Assembly: GCA_963580455.1 (NCBI GenBank)
Contig: OY756957.1
Location: 20,253,001 to 20,317,000, forward strand
DNA from: Euonymus europaeus
Taxonomy: Eukaryota; Streptophyta; Magnoliopsida; Celastrales; Celastraceae
Reading direction: 5' to 3'
Length of the DNA: 64,000 bases
Below, in pieces: positions 44,230 through 58,351 of this stretch. The position numbers and the translations under genes are program-made. Every line of letters starts with the position of its first letter. Position 1 is the stretch's first letter. The notes below the pieces were generated by a model. The model was not told the DNA's origin. It saw only the letters and a list, made by a program, of their open reading frames with translations, and ran no database searches.

Positions 44230-47143
44230 AACCATCTAGGTTGTTCGGCATATACTTTTTACTGCTTTTTATGTCAAATTTTACGAGTATAGGCTTCATA
44301 GATTGTTTTGTTGCCAAAAAAACCAACTTTCATTCTTAAGCAGGTAGAACCGTTAAAAGCTTCTCTAAGGAGAGAGTTTGATAATTCCTAACCATCTAGC
44401 TTGTTTGGTTTACACTTTTTATAGTTATTTTATGTCAAATTTTACGAGTATAGGCTTCGTAGATTATTTTGTTGATAAAAAGACCAACTTCCCATCTCAA
44501 ACAGGTAAACCCGTTAAAAGCTTCTCTAAGGAGAGAGTTCGGTAATTCGGAACCATTTAGGTTGTTCGGTTTACACTTTTGATAGTTATTTTATGTCAAA
44601 TTTTACAAGTATAGGCTTTGTAGGTTGTTTCGTTGCCAAAAGATCAAATTTCGTTCTCAAATAGGCAAAACCGTTAAAAGCAACACTAATGAGAGAGTTG
44701 GGTAATTCTGAACCATTTAAGTTGTCTGGTGTACACGTTTTATTGTTATTTTATGCAAATTTTATGAGTGTAGGCTTTATAGATTATTTAGTTGTCAAAA
44801 GATGGACTTTCGTTCTCAAAGAGGCAAAACCATTAAATGCTCCTCTAAGGACAGAGTTGGGTTATTTCGAACTATCTAGGTTGTTCGGTGTACACCTTTT
44901 ATAGTTATTTTATGTCAAATTTTGCGAGTATAGATTCGTAGATTGTTTCCTTGCGAGAAGACCGACTTTCATTCTTAAGTAGGCAAAACCTTAAAAGCCC
45001 ATCTAAGAATAGAGTTACGTAATTCTGAACCATCTAGGTTGTTCGCTGTACACTTTTTATAGTTATTTTGTTTCAAATTTTAGGACTATAGGCTTCGTAG
45101 GTTGTTTCGTTGCCAAAATATCAACTTTTGTTCTCAAAAAAGCAAAACCGTTGAAAGCAACACTAAAGAGAGAGTTGAGTAATTTTGAACCATCTAGATT
45201 CTTCGGTGTATACTTTTTATTGTTATTTTATGTCAAATTTTTTGAGTATAGGCTTAGTAGATTGTTTCGTTGCCAAAAGATCAACTTTCGTTCTCAAATA
45301 GGCAAAACCGTTAAAAGCTCCTCTAATGAGAGAGTTGGCTTCTTCCAAACCCTCTCGGTTATTCGGTCTACACTTTTTAAAGTTATCTTATGACAAATTT
45401 TACGAGTATAGGCTTCCTAGATTATTTTGTTGCCAAAAGATCAACTTTCGTTCTCAAAGAAGTAGAACATTTCAAAGCTCCTCTGAGGACAGAGTGGGGT
45501 TATTTCGAAACATCTAGGTTGTTCGGTGTAGACTTTTTAATGTTATTTTAAGCCAAAATTTTCGAGTATAGTCTCAGTACGTTTTTTCTCTGCCAAAATA
45601 CCAACTTTCGTTCTCAAAAAGGCAAAACCATTAAAAGCTCCTCTAATGAGAGAGTTGGCTTATTCCAAACCATCTACGTTGTTCAGTGTATACTTTTGAT
45701 TGTTATTTTATGTCAAATTTTTTCGAGTATAGGGCTTAGTACATTGTTTCGTTGCCAAAAGACCAACTTTCGTTGTCAAATTTGCAAATCTGTTAAAAGA
45801 TCCTCTAATGGGGGAGTTGGCTTATTACGAACCATCTTGGTCGTTTGGTGTAAATTTTTTACAGTTATTTTATTTCAGAATTTTCAAGTATAGGCTTCGT
45901 AGATTGTTGCGTTGTTAAAAGACCAACTTTCGTGTCCAAATTGGCAAAACCATTAAAAGCACTTCTAAGGAGAGAGTTGGGTAATTACCAAACAGCAAGG
46001 TTGTTCGTTGTACACTTTTTGTTGTTATTTTATGTCAAATTTTATGAGTATATGCTTCATATATTGTTTCGTTGCCAAAAGACCAACTTTCGTTCGCAAA
46101 TAGGCAAAGTCGTTAAAAGCACTTTGCATGAGAGAGTTGGCTTATTCCAAACCATCTACGTTGTTCGGTGTACACTTTTTAAAGTTATTTTATGTAAAAT
46201 TTTACAAGTATAGGGGTCGTAGATTGTTTCACTGCCAAAAGACCAATTATCGTTCTGAAATAGGCAAACCCATTAAAAACTCTTCTAGGAAGAGAGTTGG
46301 GCAATTTCGAACCATCTAGATTGTTCGGCGTATACTTTTTACTGCTTTTTTATGTCAAATTTTATGAGTATAGGCTTCATAGATTGTTTCATTGCCAAAA
46401 AGAATAGCTTTCTTTCTCAAACAGGTAAAACTGTTAAAAGCTTCTCTAAGGAGAGAATTCGATAATTCCGAACCATTTAGATTGTTCGATTTACACCTTT
46501 TATAGTTATTTTATGTCAAATTTTACAAGTATAGGCTTCGTAGATTGTTTTGTTGATAAAAAGACCAACTTTCGATCTCAAAAAGGAAAAACCGTTAAAA
46601 TCTTCTCCAAGGAGAGATCTCGGTAATTCTGAACCATTTAGGTTGTTCAGTTTACACTTTTTATAGTTATTTTTAGTCAAATTTTACGAGTATAGGCTTC
46701 GTAGGTTGTTTCGTTGCTAAAAGATCAACTTTCATTCCCAAAAAGGCAAAACCGTTAAAAGCAATACTAAGGAGAGAGTTGAGTAATTTTGAATCATCTA
46801 GGTTCATCGGTGTATACTTTTTATTATTATTTTATGTCAAATTTTTTGAGTATAGGCTTAGTAGATTGTTTTATTGCCAAAAGTCTAACTTTCGTTCTCA
46901 AATAGGCAAAACCGTTAAAAGCTCCTCTAATGAGAGAGTTGGCTTATTCCAAACCATCTTGGTTATTCGGTGTACACTTTTTAATGTTATCTTATGTCCA
47001 ATTTTACGAGTATAGGCTTCTTAGATTATTTTGTTGCCAAAAGATCAATTTTCGTTATCAAAGAGGCAAAACCTTTAAAAGCTCGTCTAAGGACAAAGTT
47101 GGGTTATTTCGAACCATCTAGGTTGTTCGGTGTACATATTTTA

Positions 47144-49313
47144 TGTCACGCCCCATTTCCGGAGACGCGGCTGGGTGCTCTCTCCGCACCCTTCCTAGGT
47201 CACTAGTGCGAACATCCGGGATCAACCGGAAATCCGGCGGCACCTCGCCGTATATCGGAGAGCGCCCACCTGCATCAGAAACGCAGCAACAACAACATCA
47301 CACTAGCAACCTAGCAAACATAGGCCTCGGGCCTCCACCACATGCAATCCTGACCCTTGGCCTCAGGCCATCCACTACCAGCATGCACAAACTGATGGCA
47401 TCACATATAAATCAACACACAGATTTATAACACATCAAATATAACCATATATCAACATCTACATCCACCTACAAGCACCACCGTGCCAAATGGTTATATT
47501 CTCTCAACATAGATATACTACATACACCCACATGAATAAAGTATATCTCTAGCATCCTATTCTATCCTGGGCCATCCATGACACGACCTGCTCACCGATC
47601 CGCAGCACCAGTACCTGTACCAGTGTCTCATGTGGAAGGAAGAAAGTAAAGGAGTGAGCTAGAAGCTCAGTAGGGTATGAAGTAAACATCAATATAAGCT
47701 GAACCAAAGGAAAGTAATGCATCAATATGTTCCTACCACATGAACGTATACTCAACAATTCACATCAACATTTACCTGGATAACCCCTTCGGAGCATAAC
47801 AACCACAATATCATTGCAACTCAATGAAATATTGCACGGGAGCAAGCTCACCACAACCAACCACTCCTAGGATCATCCAGTTGCGTGAACCTATCACGCC
47901 CGCACCCCACAAGGCAAGTCACTCTTGACCTTACCCCTAGTGCGTTATCCTACTTGGAGTTCACATGACTCAGTGGTAACTCTCATCACCTCGTCATCCC
48001 CCCAAGTAGGTTTCAAGAAACCTAAAGGTTCCCGAGTCCATACCCGGTCCCCCATGCAACTCTAATGCATTATGTCATGACATGCTGAATAGATATATAT
48101 ATGAACAACCTACATATATATATACATAACTACCATGATGCATGAACGGAAATCACATCGTGTCCATAGGAGATGGAACACACACACTCGGGTCATGCAA
48201 CATCAAGAATCAACAAGAATCACAATTAGGGTTCGTTTCCCCTTAGGAGCAATTAAGGCGGAAACACAAATAGGACGACCAATGAGGAATCGAAAAGCTC
48301 TTTACATATCGAAAATGAACGATAGAAAGTATGGTTGGAAATCCCCTACCTCGTGTCGAGTAAATTACCACAATTTCCCAAATTTTGTTCCTAGGGTTTC
48401 GGTTTGCCCAAACCTACAATGTGGCATAACCGAACCCTCACAAGCATCAATAAACAACCAACAACTCATATAAACATCAATTCAATCCATAAATTCAAAA
48501 TTACTCACCTTCTCTCTCTAGAAATTTCTCCAAAATCCTCCAAACTCAACCCAAGCCCAACTCTACTCCAAATCACAAACCAATCTACATAAACATCCAA
48601 AATCAACCTATAAACAATATATCTAAAGCATAGCACTCAACTCTTCAAGAATCTAGCAAATCTAGAAAAACCTAGAATTTACAAAAACTATGAAAAACTT
48701 ACCAAATCACTTGAATCAACCTTGAATCTTCCTTACTTAGCTTCAAGGATCATCAATCCACAATCTCCAAGTCAATCTCTTGCCAAAATCTCCTTCTCTC
48801 TCTTCTTCTCTCTCACTTTCTCTCTCTAGTCGGGCTCCCAAGAAGAAAATATGCAGGAAATGTCTGAAACTAAGCTTAAAAACTGATTTCCCGATAACCG
48901 TCCGGACGTCCCAAGTGACCGTCCGGACGCTTCACTGTTCTCTCAACACTCTGCCCACCTCGTAGGCTTAACCGTCCGGACGCCTCGTTAGACCGTCCGG
49001 ACGGTCTACTGTTCACAGCACCAAAATTTTCTCTAAAAATGAATCTGCCCCAGTTCCTTCACAAACCATCCGGACGGCTGTTTTAACCGTCCGGACGGTT
49101 CTTGTTTTCCAGAAACCCAGTTTTTCTCACTTTTATTTTCCGGCTCGGTTCAAGCTTCGATTTGATATATTACGGGCCCGAAACGGACATGTATACTAAA
49201 AGTTATGCCCCATTTACCGAACCATGCTCCAAAACTATTTTTCTATGATTCCGTACCTCACGGATCATCCGCATTTTGACTCAAAACTAAAATTTTTGGG
49301 TCGGGGTTTCACA
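47144..49313 (-). mobile_element. Solo LTR of a gypsy family related to the full-length element
   Basis: A 2170-bp block running from TGTCACGCCCC to GGGGTTTCACA on the plus strand, flanked by the perfect 5-bp duplication TTTTA (47139-47143 and 49314-49318). Long stretches match the LTR of the complete element, for example TAGGTCACTAGTGCGAACATCC, CCGGAAATCCGGCGGCACCTC and the GATTTGATATATTA...ACGGACAT block, but with clear divergence. It is a sister family or subfamily. There is no internal region, so it is a recombination remnant. Orientation is taken from the homologous LTR. Confidence 0.93.
48897..49100. repeat. ACCGTCCGGACGGT palindrome cluster in the solo LTR
   Basis: About six full or partial copies of ACCGTCCGGACG occur here. 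The last is a perfect 16-bp palindrome at 49085-49100 (AACCGTCCGGACGGTT), and one copy has decayed to ACCATCCGGACGG. The cluster occupies the same place in the LTR as the GCGCCTAGGCGC cluster of the related element but has an unrelated sequence. Confidence 0.88.
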
Positions 49314-51804
49314 TTTTATTGTTATTTTATGTTAAATTTTACGTGTATAGCCTTTGTAGATTGTTTCATTGCAAAAAGACCGACTTTCGTTCTTAAATAG
49401 GCAAAATCGTTAAAAGCTCCTCTAAGAATAGAGTTGGATAATTTCAAACCATCTACGTTTTTCGCTGTACACTTTTTATAGTTATTTTATGTCAAATTTT
49501 AGGAGTATAGGGTTCGTAAATTGTTTCGTTGCCAAAAGACTAACTTTCGTTCAAGAATAGAGAAAATTGTTACAGGCAACTCTAAGGAGATAGTTGGGTA
49601 ATTCTGAACCATCTAGATTGTTCGGTGTATACTTTTTATTTTATTTTATGTCAAATTTTTCGACTTTAGGCTTAGTACATTGTTTCGTTGCCAAAAGACC
49701 AACTTTCGCTCTTAAATAGGCAAAACCGTTAAAAGCTCATCTTATGAGAGAGTTGGCTTATTCCGAACCATCTAGGTTGTTCTGTGTATAGTTTTCAAAG
49801 TTCTTTAATTTCAAATTTTTCGAGTATAGGCTTCGTAGTTTGTTTCATTGCCAAAAGAGCGACTTTCGTTCATAAGTAGGCTTTCTGTTAAAAGCTCCTC
49901 TCAGAATATAGTTGGATAATTCTAACCATCTAGGTTGTTCGCTGTACACTTTTTATAGTTATTTTATGTCAAATTTTAGGAGTATAAGCTTCGTAGATTG
50001 TTTCGTTGTCAAAAGACTAACTTTTGTTCACAAATAGGGAAAACCTTTAAAAGCGACTCCAAGGGGATAGTTGAGTAATTCTGAACCATCTAGGTTGTTC
50101 GGTGCATACTTTTTATTATTATTTTATGCCAAATTTTTTGAGTATAGGCTTAGTACGTTGTTTCGTTGCCAAAATATCAACTTTCGTTCTCAAATAGGCA
50201 AAACCGTTAAAAGTTCCTCTAATGAGAGAGTTGGCTTATTCCGAACCATCTACGTTGTTCGGTGTATATTTTTTATTGTTATTTTATGTCAAATTTTTTG
50301 GGAATAGGCTTAGTACATTTTTTCGTTGCCAAAAGACCAACTTTCGTTCTCAAATAGGCAACCGTTAAAAGTTCTTGTAATGAGGGAGTTGACTTATTAC
50401 GAACCATCTATGTTGTTCGGCGTACATTTTTAACGTTATTTTATTTCAAATTTTTTGAGTACAGGCTTCGTAGATTGTTTCGTTGTCAAAAGACCAACTT
50501 TCGTGTCCAAATTTTCAAAATAGTTAAAAGCACTTCTAAGGAGAGAGTTGGGTAATTCCCAAACATCTAGGTTGTTCGTTGTACACTTATTGTTTTTATT
50601 TTATGTCAATTTTTATGAGTATAGGCTTCGTAGCCAAAAGATCAACTTTCATTCTCAAATAGGCAAAATCGTTAAAAGCAACTCTAAGGACGGAGTTGGG
50701 ATTTCTGAACCCTCTAGGTTGTTCTGTGTACACTTTTTATTGTTATTTTATGAGTATAGGCTTCGTAGACTGTTTTTTTTCCAGAAGACCAACTTTCGTT
50801 CCCAAACAGGCAAAACCGTTAAAAGCTCCTCTAATGAGAGAGTTAGCTTATTTCAAACCATCTACGTTGTTCAGTGTACACTTTTTAAATATATTTTATG
50901 TAAAATTTTATGAGTATAGGGTTCGTAGATTGTTTCGCTGCCAAAAGACTAACTTTCGTTCTGAAATAGGCAAAACTGTTAAAAGCTCCTCTAGGAAGAG
51001 AGTTGGGTAATTTCGAACCATGTTAGTTGTTCAACGTATTTCTTTTACTACTTTTTTATTTCAAATTTTATGAGTATAGGCTTCATAGATTGTTTCGTTG
51101 CCAAAAAGGCCAACTTTCATTCTCATACAGGTAAAACCGTTAAAAGCTTCTCTAAGGAGAGAGTTTGATAATTCCGAACCATCTAGGTTTTCGATTTACA
51201 CTTTTTATAGTTATTTTATGTCAAATCTTACGAGTATAGGCTTCGTAAATTCTTTTTCTGATAAAAGACAAACTTTCGATTTCAAACGGGTAAAAACGTT
51301 AAAAGCTTTTCTAAGGAGAGAGTTTGGTAATTCCGAACCATCTAGGTTGTTCGCTGTACAATTTTTATAGTTATTTTATGTCAAATTTTAGGAGTATAGG
51401 CTTCATTGGGTATTTCTTTGCCAAAAGATCAACTTTTGTTCTCAAAAAGGTAAAACCGTGAAAAGCAACTCTAAAGAGAGAGTTCAATAATTTTGAACAA
51501 TCTAGGTTGTCCGGTTTACACTTTTTATAGTTATTTTGTGTCAAATTTTGTGTGTATGGGCTTCATAGATTGTTTTGCTGATAAAAGGACAACTTTCGTT
51601 CTCAAATAAGCAAAATTGTTAAAAATCCTCTAATGAGAAAGCTGGATTATTCCGAACCATCTTGCTTGTTCGATGTACACTTTTTAAAGTTATTTTATGT
51701 CAAATTTTACGAGTACAGGCTTCGTAGATTATTTTGTTGTCAAAAGATCAACTTTCGTTCTCAAAGAGGCAAAACCTTTAAAAGCTTCTCTAAGGACAGA
51801 GTTG

Positions 51805-52210
51805 GGTAATTCCGAACCATCTAGGTTGTTTGCTGTACAATTTTTATAGTTATTTTATGTCAAATTTTAGGAGTATAGGCTTCGTAGATTGTTTCCTTGC
51901 CAAAACACTGACTTTCGTTCTTAAATAGTTAAAACCGTTAAAAGTTCCTCTAAGAGTAGAGTTGGGTAATTCCGAACCATCTAGGTTGTTCGCTGTACAC
52001 TTTTTATAGTTATTTTATGTCAAATTTTATGAGTATAGGCTTCGTAGATTGTTTCGTTGCCAAAAGACTAACTTTCATTCACAAATACGAAAAATCGTTA
52101 AAAGCGACTCTAAGGAGATAGTTGGGTGATTTTGAGCCATCTAGATTGTTCGGTGTATACTTTCTATTATTATTTTATGTCACATTTTTCGAGTGTATGC
52201 TGAATACGTT
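51805..52210. repeat. Satellite segment duplicated at 57.2-57.76 kb (copy A)
   Basis: It contains private phrases CCTTGCCAAAACACTGAC, CAAATACGAAAAATCG, AGCGACTCTAAGGAGATAG and GCTGAATACG, in the same order as copy B 5.4 kb downstream. Boxes lie at 51815, 51975 and 52135. Confidence 0.88.
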
Positions 52211-55200
52211 GTTTCATTGCTAAAATACCAACTTTCGTTATAAAAAAGCCAAAACCCTTAAAAGCTACTCTAATGAGAGAGTTGGCTTATTCCGAACCAT
52301 CTATGTTGTTCAATGTATACTTTTTATTTTTATTTTATGTCAATTTTTTCGAGTATCGGCTTAGTACATTGTTTTATTACCAAAAGGCCAACTTTCGTTC
52401 TCAAATGAGCAAAACCGTTAAAAGCTCCTCTAATGAAGGAGTTGGCTTATTCCGAACCATCTAGGTTGTTCGGTGTACATTTTTTGAAGTTATTTTATGT
52501 CAAATTTTTTGAGTATAGGCTTAGTATATTGTTTCGTTGCCAAAAGAACAACTTTCGTTCTCAAATAGGCAAAATCGTTAAAACTCCTCTAATGAGAGAG
52601 TTGGCTTATCCCGAACCATCTACGTTGTTCGGTGTACATTTTTAAAGTTATTTTATTTCAAATTGTTCGAGTATAGGCTTTGTAGATTATTTCGTTGTGA
52701 AAAGACCAACTTTCGTGTCCAAATTGGCAGAATCGTTAAAAGCACTTCAAAGGAGAGAGTTGGGTAGTTCCCAAACATCTAGGTTGTTTGGTGTATGATT
52801 TTTATTGTTATTTTATGTCAATTTTTATGAGTATAGACTTCGTAGACTGTCTCGTTGCCAAAATATCAACTTTCGTTCTCAAATAGGCAAAACCGTTAAA
52901 AGCAACTCTAAGGAGAGAGTTGGGTAATTCCGAACCATTTAGGTTGTCCGATGTACACTATTTATTGTTATTTTTTGACAAATTTTATGAGTATAGGCTA
53001 CGTAGATTGTATCGTAGCCAAAAGACCAATTTTCGTTCCCAAATAGGCAAAATCGTTAAAAGCTACTCTAATGAGAGAATTGGTTTATTCCGAACCATCT
53101 AGGTTGTTCAATGTACACATTTTAAAGTTATTTTATGTAAAATTTTACGAGTATAGCGTTCGTGGATTGTTTCGCTACCAAAAGACCGACTTTCGTTCTC
53201 AAATAGGCAAAACTGTTAAAAGCCCCACTAAGAAGACAGTTGAGTAATTTCGAAACATATAGGTTGTTCGGCGTATACTTTTTGCTGCTCTTTTATGTCA
53301 ATTTTATCAGTATAGGATTCATAGATTGTTTCGTTGCCAAAAAGAACAACTTTCGTTCTCAAACATGTAAAACCGTTAAAATCTTCTCTAAGGAGAGAGT
53401 TTGATAATTCTGAAACATATAGGTTGTATTGTTTACACTTTTATTGTTATTTTATGTTAAATTTTATGTGTATTGGCTTCGTAGATTGTTTTGTTGATAA
53501 AAAGACCAACTTTCTATCTCAAATAGGTAAAATCGTTAAAAGCTTCTCTAAGGAGAGAGTTCGGTAGTTCCGAACCATTTAGGTTGTTCGGTTTATAGTT
53601 TTTATAGTTATTTTATGTCAAATTTTACGAGTATAGGCTTCGTAGATTGTTTCGTTGCCAAAAGATCAACTTTCGTTCTCAAATATGCAAAACCGTTAAA
53701 AGCAACTCTAAGGAGAGAGTTGGGTAATTTCGAACCATCCAGGTTACTCGGTATATACTTTTTATTGTTATTTTATGTCAATTTTTTCGAGTATAGGTTT
53801 AGTACGTTGTTTCGTTGCAAAAAGACCAACTTTCGTTCTCAAACATGCGAAACCATTAAAAGCTCCTCTAGTGAGAGAGTTGGGTTATTACGAACCATCT
53901 AGGTTGTTTGGTGTACATTTTTTAAAGTTATTTTATGTCAAATTTAACGAGAATAGGCTTCGTAGATCGTTTCGTTGCCAAAAAACATTCTTTCTCAAAT
54001 AGGCAAATCTAAGGAGAGAGTTGGTAATTCTGAACTATCTAGATTTTTCGGTGTATACATTTTATAGTTATTTTATGTCAAATTTTACGAGTATAGATTT
54101 CGTGGATTTTTTTTGGCAAAAACACGAACTTTCATTCTCAAATAGGAAAAACCGTTAAAAGCTTCTCAAAGTGGGGAGTTTGCTAATTTCGAACCATCTA
54201 GGTTGTTCGGTGTACACATTTGATTGTTATTTTATGTCAATTTTTATGAGTATAGGCTTCATAGATTGTTTCATTGCCAAAAAACCAACTTTCGTTCTTA
54301 AATAGGCAAAGTAGTTAAAAGCAACTCTAAGGAGAGAGTTGGGTATTTCAAAACCATCTAGGTTGTCTTGTGTACACTTTTTATTGTAATTTATGTCAAA
54401 TTTTACGAGTATAGGCTTCGTAGATTGTTTCGCTGTCAAAAGACCAACTTTCGTTCTCAATTTGGCAAAACCGTTAAAAGCAACTCTAAAAAGAGAGTTG
54501 GGTATTTCCGAACCATCTAGGTTTTCCGGTGTACACATTTTATTGATTTTTTATGTCAAATTTTACGAGTATTGGATTCATAGATGGTTTCGTTGCCAAA
54601 AAACTTTCTTTATGAAATAGGCAAAACCGTTAAAAGCAACTCTAAGGAGAGAGTTGGGTAATTCCAAACTATCTAGGTTGCTCGGTATATATTTTTTATT
54701 GTTATTTTATGTCAATTTTTTTGAGTATAGGTTTAGTATGTTGTTTCGTTGCAAAAATACCAACTTTCATTCTCAAATATGCAAAACCGTTAAAAGCTCC
54801 TCTAGTGAGAGAGTTGGGTTATTACGAACCATCCAGGTTGTTCAGTTTACACTTTTTATAGTTATTTTATGTCAAATTTTACGAGTATAGGCTTCGAAGA
54901 TTGTTTCGTTGCCAAAAGACCAACTTTCGTTTCCCAATATGCAAAACCATTAAAGGTTACTCACATAATAGAGTTGGCTAATTCTGAATGATCTTGGTTG
55001 TCCGGTGTACACTTTTTATTGTTGTTCTATGTCAAATTTTGTGAGCATTTGATTTATAGATTGTTTCATTGCCACAAAACCAACTTTCGTTCTTAAATAG
55101 GGAAAATCGTTAAAGGGTTCTCTAATGAGAGAGTTGGGTTATTGCGAACCATCAAGGATGTTCGGCGTATAATTTTTATAGTTATTTTATTTCACATTTG

Positions 55201-57197
55201 ACGAGTATAGGATTCGTAGATTGTTTCATTGCCAAAAGACCATCTTTCGTTCTCAAATAGGCAAAACCATTAAAACTTCCTCTATGGACGTAATTAGTGT
55301 ATTTCGAACCATCTAGGTTGTTCGATGTACACTTTTTATAGTTATTTTATGAAAAAATTTATGAGTGTCGGCTTCGTAGATTGTTTTGTTGACAACAAGA
55401 CCAACTTTCGTTCTCAAACAGGTAAAACCGTTAAAAGCTTCTCTAAGGAGGGAGTTCGATAATTCAGAACCATCTAGGTTGTTTGGTTTACTCTTTTTAT
55501 AGTTATTTTATGTCAAATTTTACGAGTATGGGCTTCGTAGGTTCTTTCGTTGCCAAAAGATCAACTTTCGTTCTCAAATAGGCAAAATCGTTAAAAGCAA
55601 CTCTGAGAAGAGAGTTGGGTATTTCCGAACCATCTAGCTTGTTCGGTGTATACTTTTTACTGTTATTTGATGTCAAATTTTTTGAGTATTGGCTTAGTAA
55701 ATTGTTTCGTTGTCGAAGGACCAACTTTCGTTCTCAAATAGGTAAAACTGTTAAAAACTCCTCTAATGAGAGAGTTGGCTTATTCCGAACCATATAGGTT
55801 GTTCGATGTACACTTTTTAAAGTTATTTTATGTCAAATTTGACTTGTATAGTTTCGTAGATTGTTTCGTTGCCAAAATACCATCTTTCATTATCAAATAG
55901 GCAAAACCATTAAATCTTTTCTATGGACAGAATTGGGTTATTTCGAACCATCTGGGTTGTTCAGGATACACTTTTTATTGTTATTTTAGTATAGGCTTTG
56001 TAGATTGTTTCGCTGCCGAAAGACCAACTTTTATTCTTAAAAAGTAAAACCGTTAAAAGCAACTCTAAGGAGAGAGTTGGCTTCGTCCGAACCATCTAGG
56101 TTGTCTTGTATACACTTTTTAATGTTATTTTATGTCAAATTTTATGAGTATAGACTTCGTAGATTGTTTCGTTGCCAAAAGACCAACTTTCGTTCCCAAA
56201 TAGGCAAAACCGTTAAAAACTCTACGAAGAAGAGAGTTGGGTAATTTTGAACCATCTAGGTTGTTCATTGTGTACATTTTATTGTTATTTTAAGTCAAAT
56301 TTTACGAGTAAAGGCTTCGTAGATTTTTTCATTGTCAAAAGACCAACTTTCGTTCTCAAAATAGGCAAAACCGTTAAAAGCTCCTCTAATGAGAGAGTTG
56401 GTTTATTTCGAACCGTCTAGGTTTTTCGGTGTACACTTTTTAAACTTATTTAACGTCAAATTTTACAAATATAGGCATAGTACGTTGTTTCGTTGCCAAA
56501 GTACCAACTTTCGTTCTCAAATAAGCAAAATCGTTAAAAGTTCCTCTAATGTGAGAGTTGGCTTATTCCGAACCATCTATGTTTTTCGGTGTATACTTCG
56601 TATTGTTACTTTATGTAAATTTTTTTGAGTATAGGCTTAGTACATTGGTTCGTTTCCAAAAGACCAACTTTCGTTCTCAATTATGCAAAACCGTTAAAAG
56701 CTCCTCTAATGAGAGAGTTAGCTTATTCCGAACCATCTGGGTTGTTCGGTGTACATTTTTTAAAGTTATTTGATGTCAAATTTTACGAGTATAGGCTTCG
56801 TAGATTGTTTCGTTGTCAAAAAGACCAACTTTCGTGTCCAGACAGGCAAAATCGTTAAAAGCACTTCTAAGGAGAGATTTTGGTAATTTCCAAATATCTA
56901 GGTTGTTCGGTGTACACTTTTTATTGTTATGTTATGTCACATTTTATGAGTATAGGCTTCGTAGATGGTTTCGTTGTCAAAAGACCAACTTTCGTTCTCA
57001 AATAGGCAAAACCGTTAAAATCAACTCTAAAAAGAGAGTTGGGTATTTCCGAACCATCTAGGTTGTCCGGTGTACACATTTTATTGATATTTTATATCAA
57101 ATTTTACTAGTATTGGATTCGTAGATGGTTTCGTTACCGAAAAACTTCCTTTATGAAATAGGCAAAACCGTTAAGAGCAACTCTAAGGAGAGAGTTG

Positions 57198-57761
57198 GTT
57201 AATTCCGAACCATCTAGGTTGTTCGCTGTACAATTTTTATAGTTATTTTATGTCAAATTTTAGGAGTATAGGCTTCGTAGATTGTTTCCTTGCCAAAACA
57301 CTGACTTTCGTTCTTAAATAGTCAAAACCGTTAAAAGTTCCTCTAAGAGTAGAGTTGGGTAATTCCGAACCATCTAGGTTGTTCGATGTACACTTTTTAT
57401 AGTTATTTTATGTCAAATTTTAGGAGTATAGGCTTCGTAGATTGTTTCCTTGCCAAAACACTGACTTTCGTTCTTAAATAGTCAAAACCGTTAAAAGTTC
57501 CTCTAAGAGTAGAGTTGGGTAATTCCGAACCATCTAGGTTGTTCGCTGTACACTTTTTATAGTTATTTTATGTCAAATTTTATGAGTATAGGCTTCGTAG
57601 ATTGTTTTGTTGCCAAAAGACTAACTTTCGTTCACAAATACGAAAAATCGTTAAAAGCGACTCTAAGGAGATAGTTGGGTGATTTTGAACCATCTAGATT
57701 GTTCGGTGTATACGTTTTATTATTATTTTATGTCACATTTTTCGAGTATATGCTGAATACG
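57198..57761. repeat. Satellite segment duplicated from 51.8-kb type (copy B, one extra monomer)
   Basis: Same series as 51805-52210, but the first monomer, with CCTTGCCAAAACACTGAC, is present twice and nearly identically (57208-57367 and 57368-57527). The sequence just upstream (57010-57197) instead matches 54480-54660, with the shared TTTATGAAATAGGC phrase and a short monomer. This stretch is therefore a mosaic of two different source segments. Confidence 0.88.
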
Positions 57762-58351
57762 TTATTTCTTTGCCAAAAGATCAACTTTCGTTTTCAAAAA
57801 GGTAAAATCGTTAAAAGCAACTCTAAAGAGAGAGTTCAATAATTGGCAAAACCGTTAAAAGCAGTTCTAAGGGGAGATTTAGGTAATTTCTAAATATCTA
57901 GATTGTTCTGTGTACACTTTTTATTGTTATTTTATGTCAAATTTTACGAGTATTGGCTTCGTAGATTGTTTCGTTGCCAAAATACCAACTTTCGTTTCCC
58001 AAAAGGCAAAACCATTAAAAGTTACTCACAGAAGAGAGTTGGGTAATTCCGAACGATCTTGGTGGTTCGGTGTACACTTTTTATTGTTGTTCTATTTCAA
58101 ATTTTATGAGTATAGGATTTGTAGATTGTTTCGTTGCCAAAAGACCAAATTTCATTCTTAAATAGGCAAAATCGTTAAAAGCTTCTCTAATGAGAGATTT
58201 GAGTTATTGCGAACCATCTAGGTTGTTCAGCGTTCAATTTTTATAGTTATTTTAAGTCAGATTTAACGAGTATAGAGTTTGTAGATTGTTTCATTGCCAA
58301 GAGACCAACTCTCGTTTTCAAATAGGCAAAACCATTAAAAGCTGCTCTAAT

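Larger units (their letters stand above)
41702..47143. repeat. Satellite block 4: diverged monomers with a decayed ~2.08-kb periodicity
   Basis: Same satellite and orientation as before. A recognisable monomer type containing TTGATAAAAAGACCAAC recurs at 42394, 44472 and 46553, spacings of 2078 and 2081 bp, or 13 monomers of 160 bp. It is preceded in two of these cases by a GTATACTTTTTACTGC monomer. This looks like an older HOR now largely decayed. A nearly identical monomer pair lies at 43909-44229. No genes. Confidence 0.92.

Noticed and set aside
47144..49313. A second full gypsy element.
   Set aside because: Only one LTR is present between perfect TTTTA duplicates; there is no primer site, polypurine tract or coding region.
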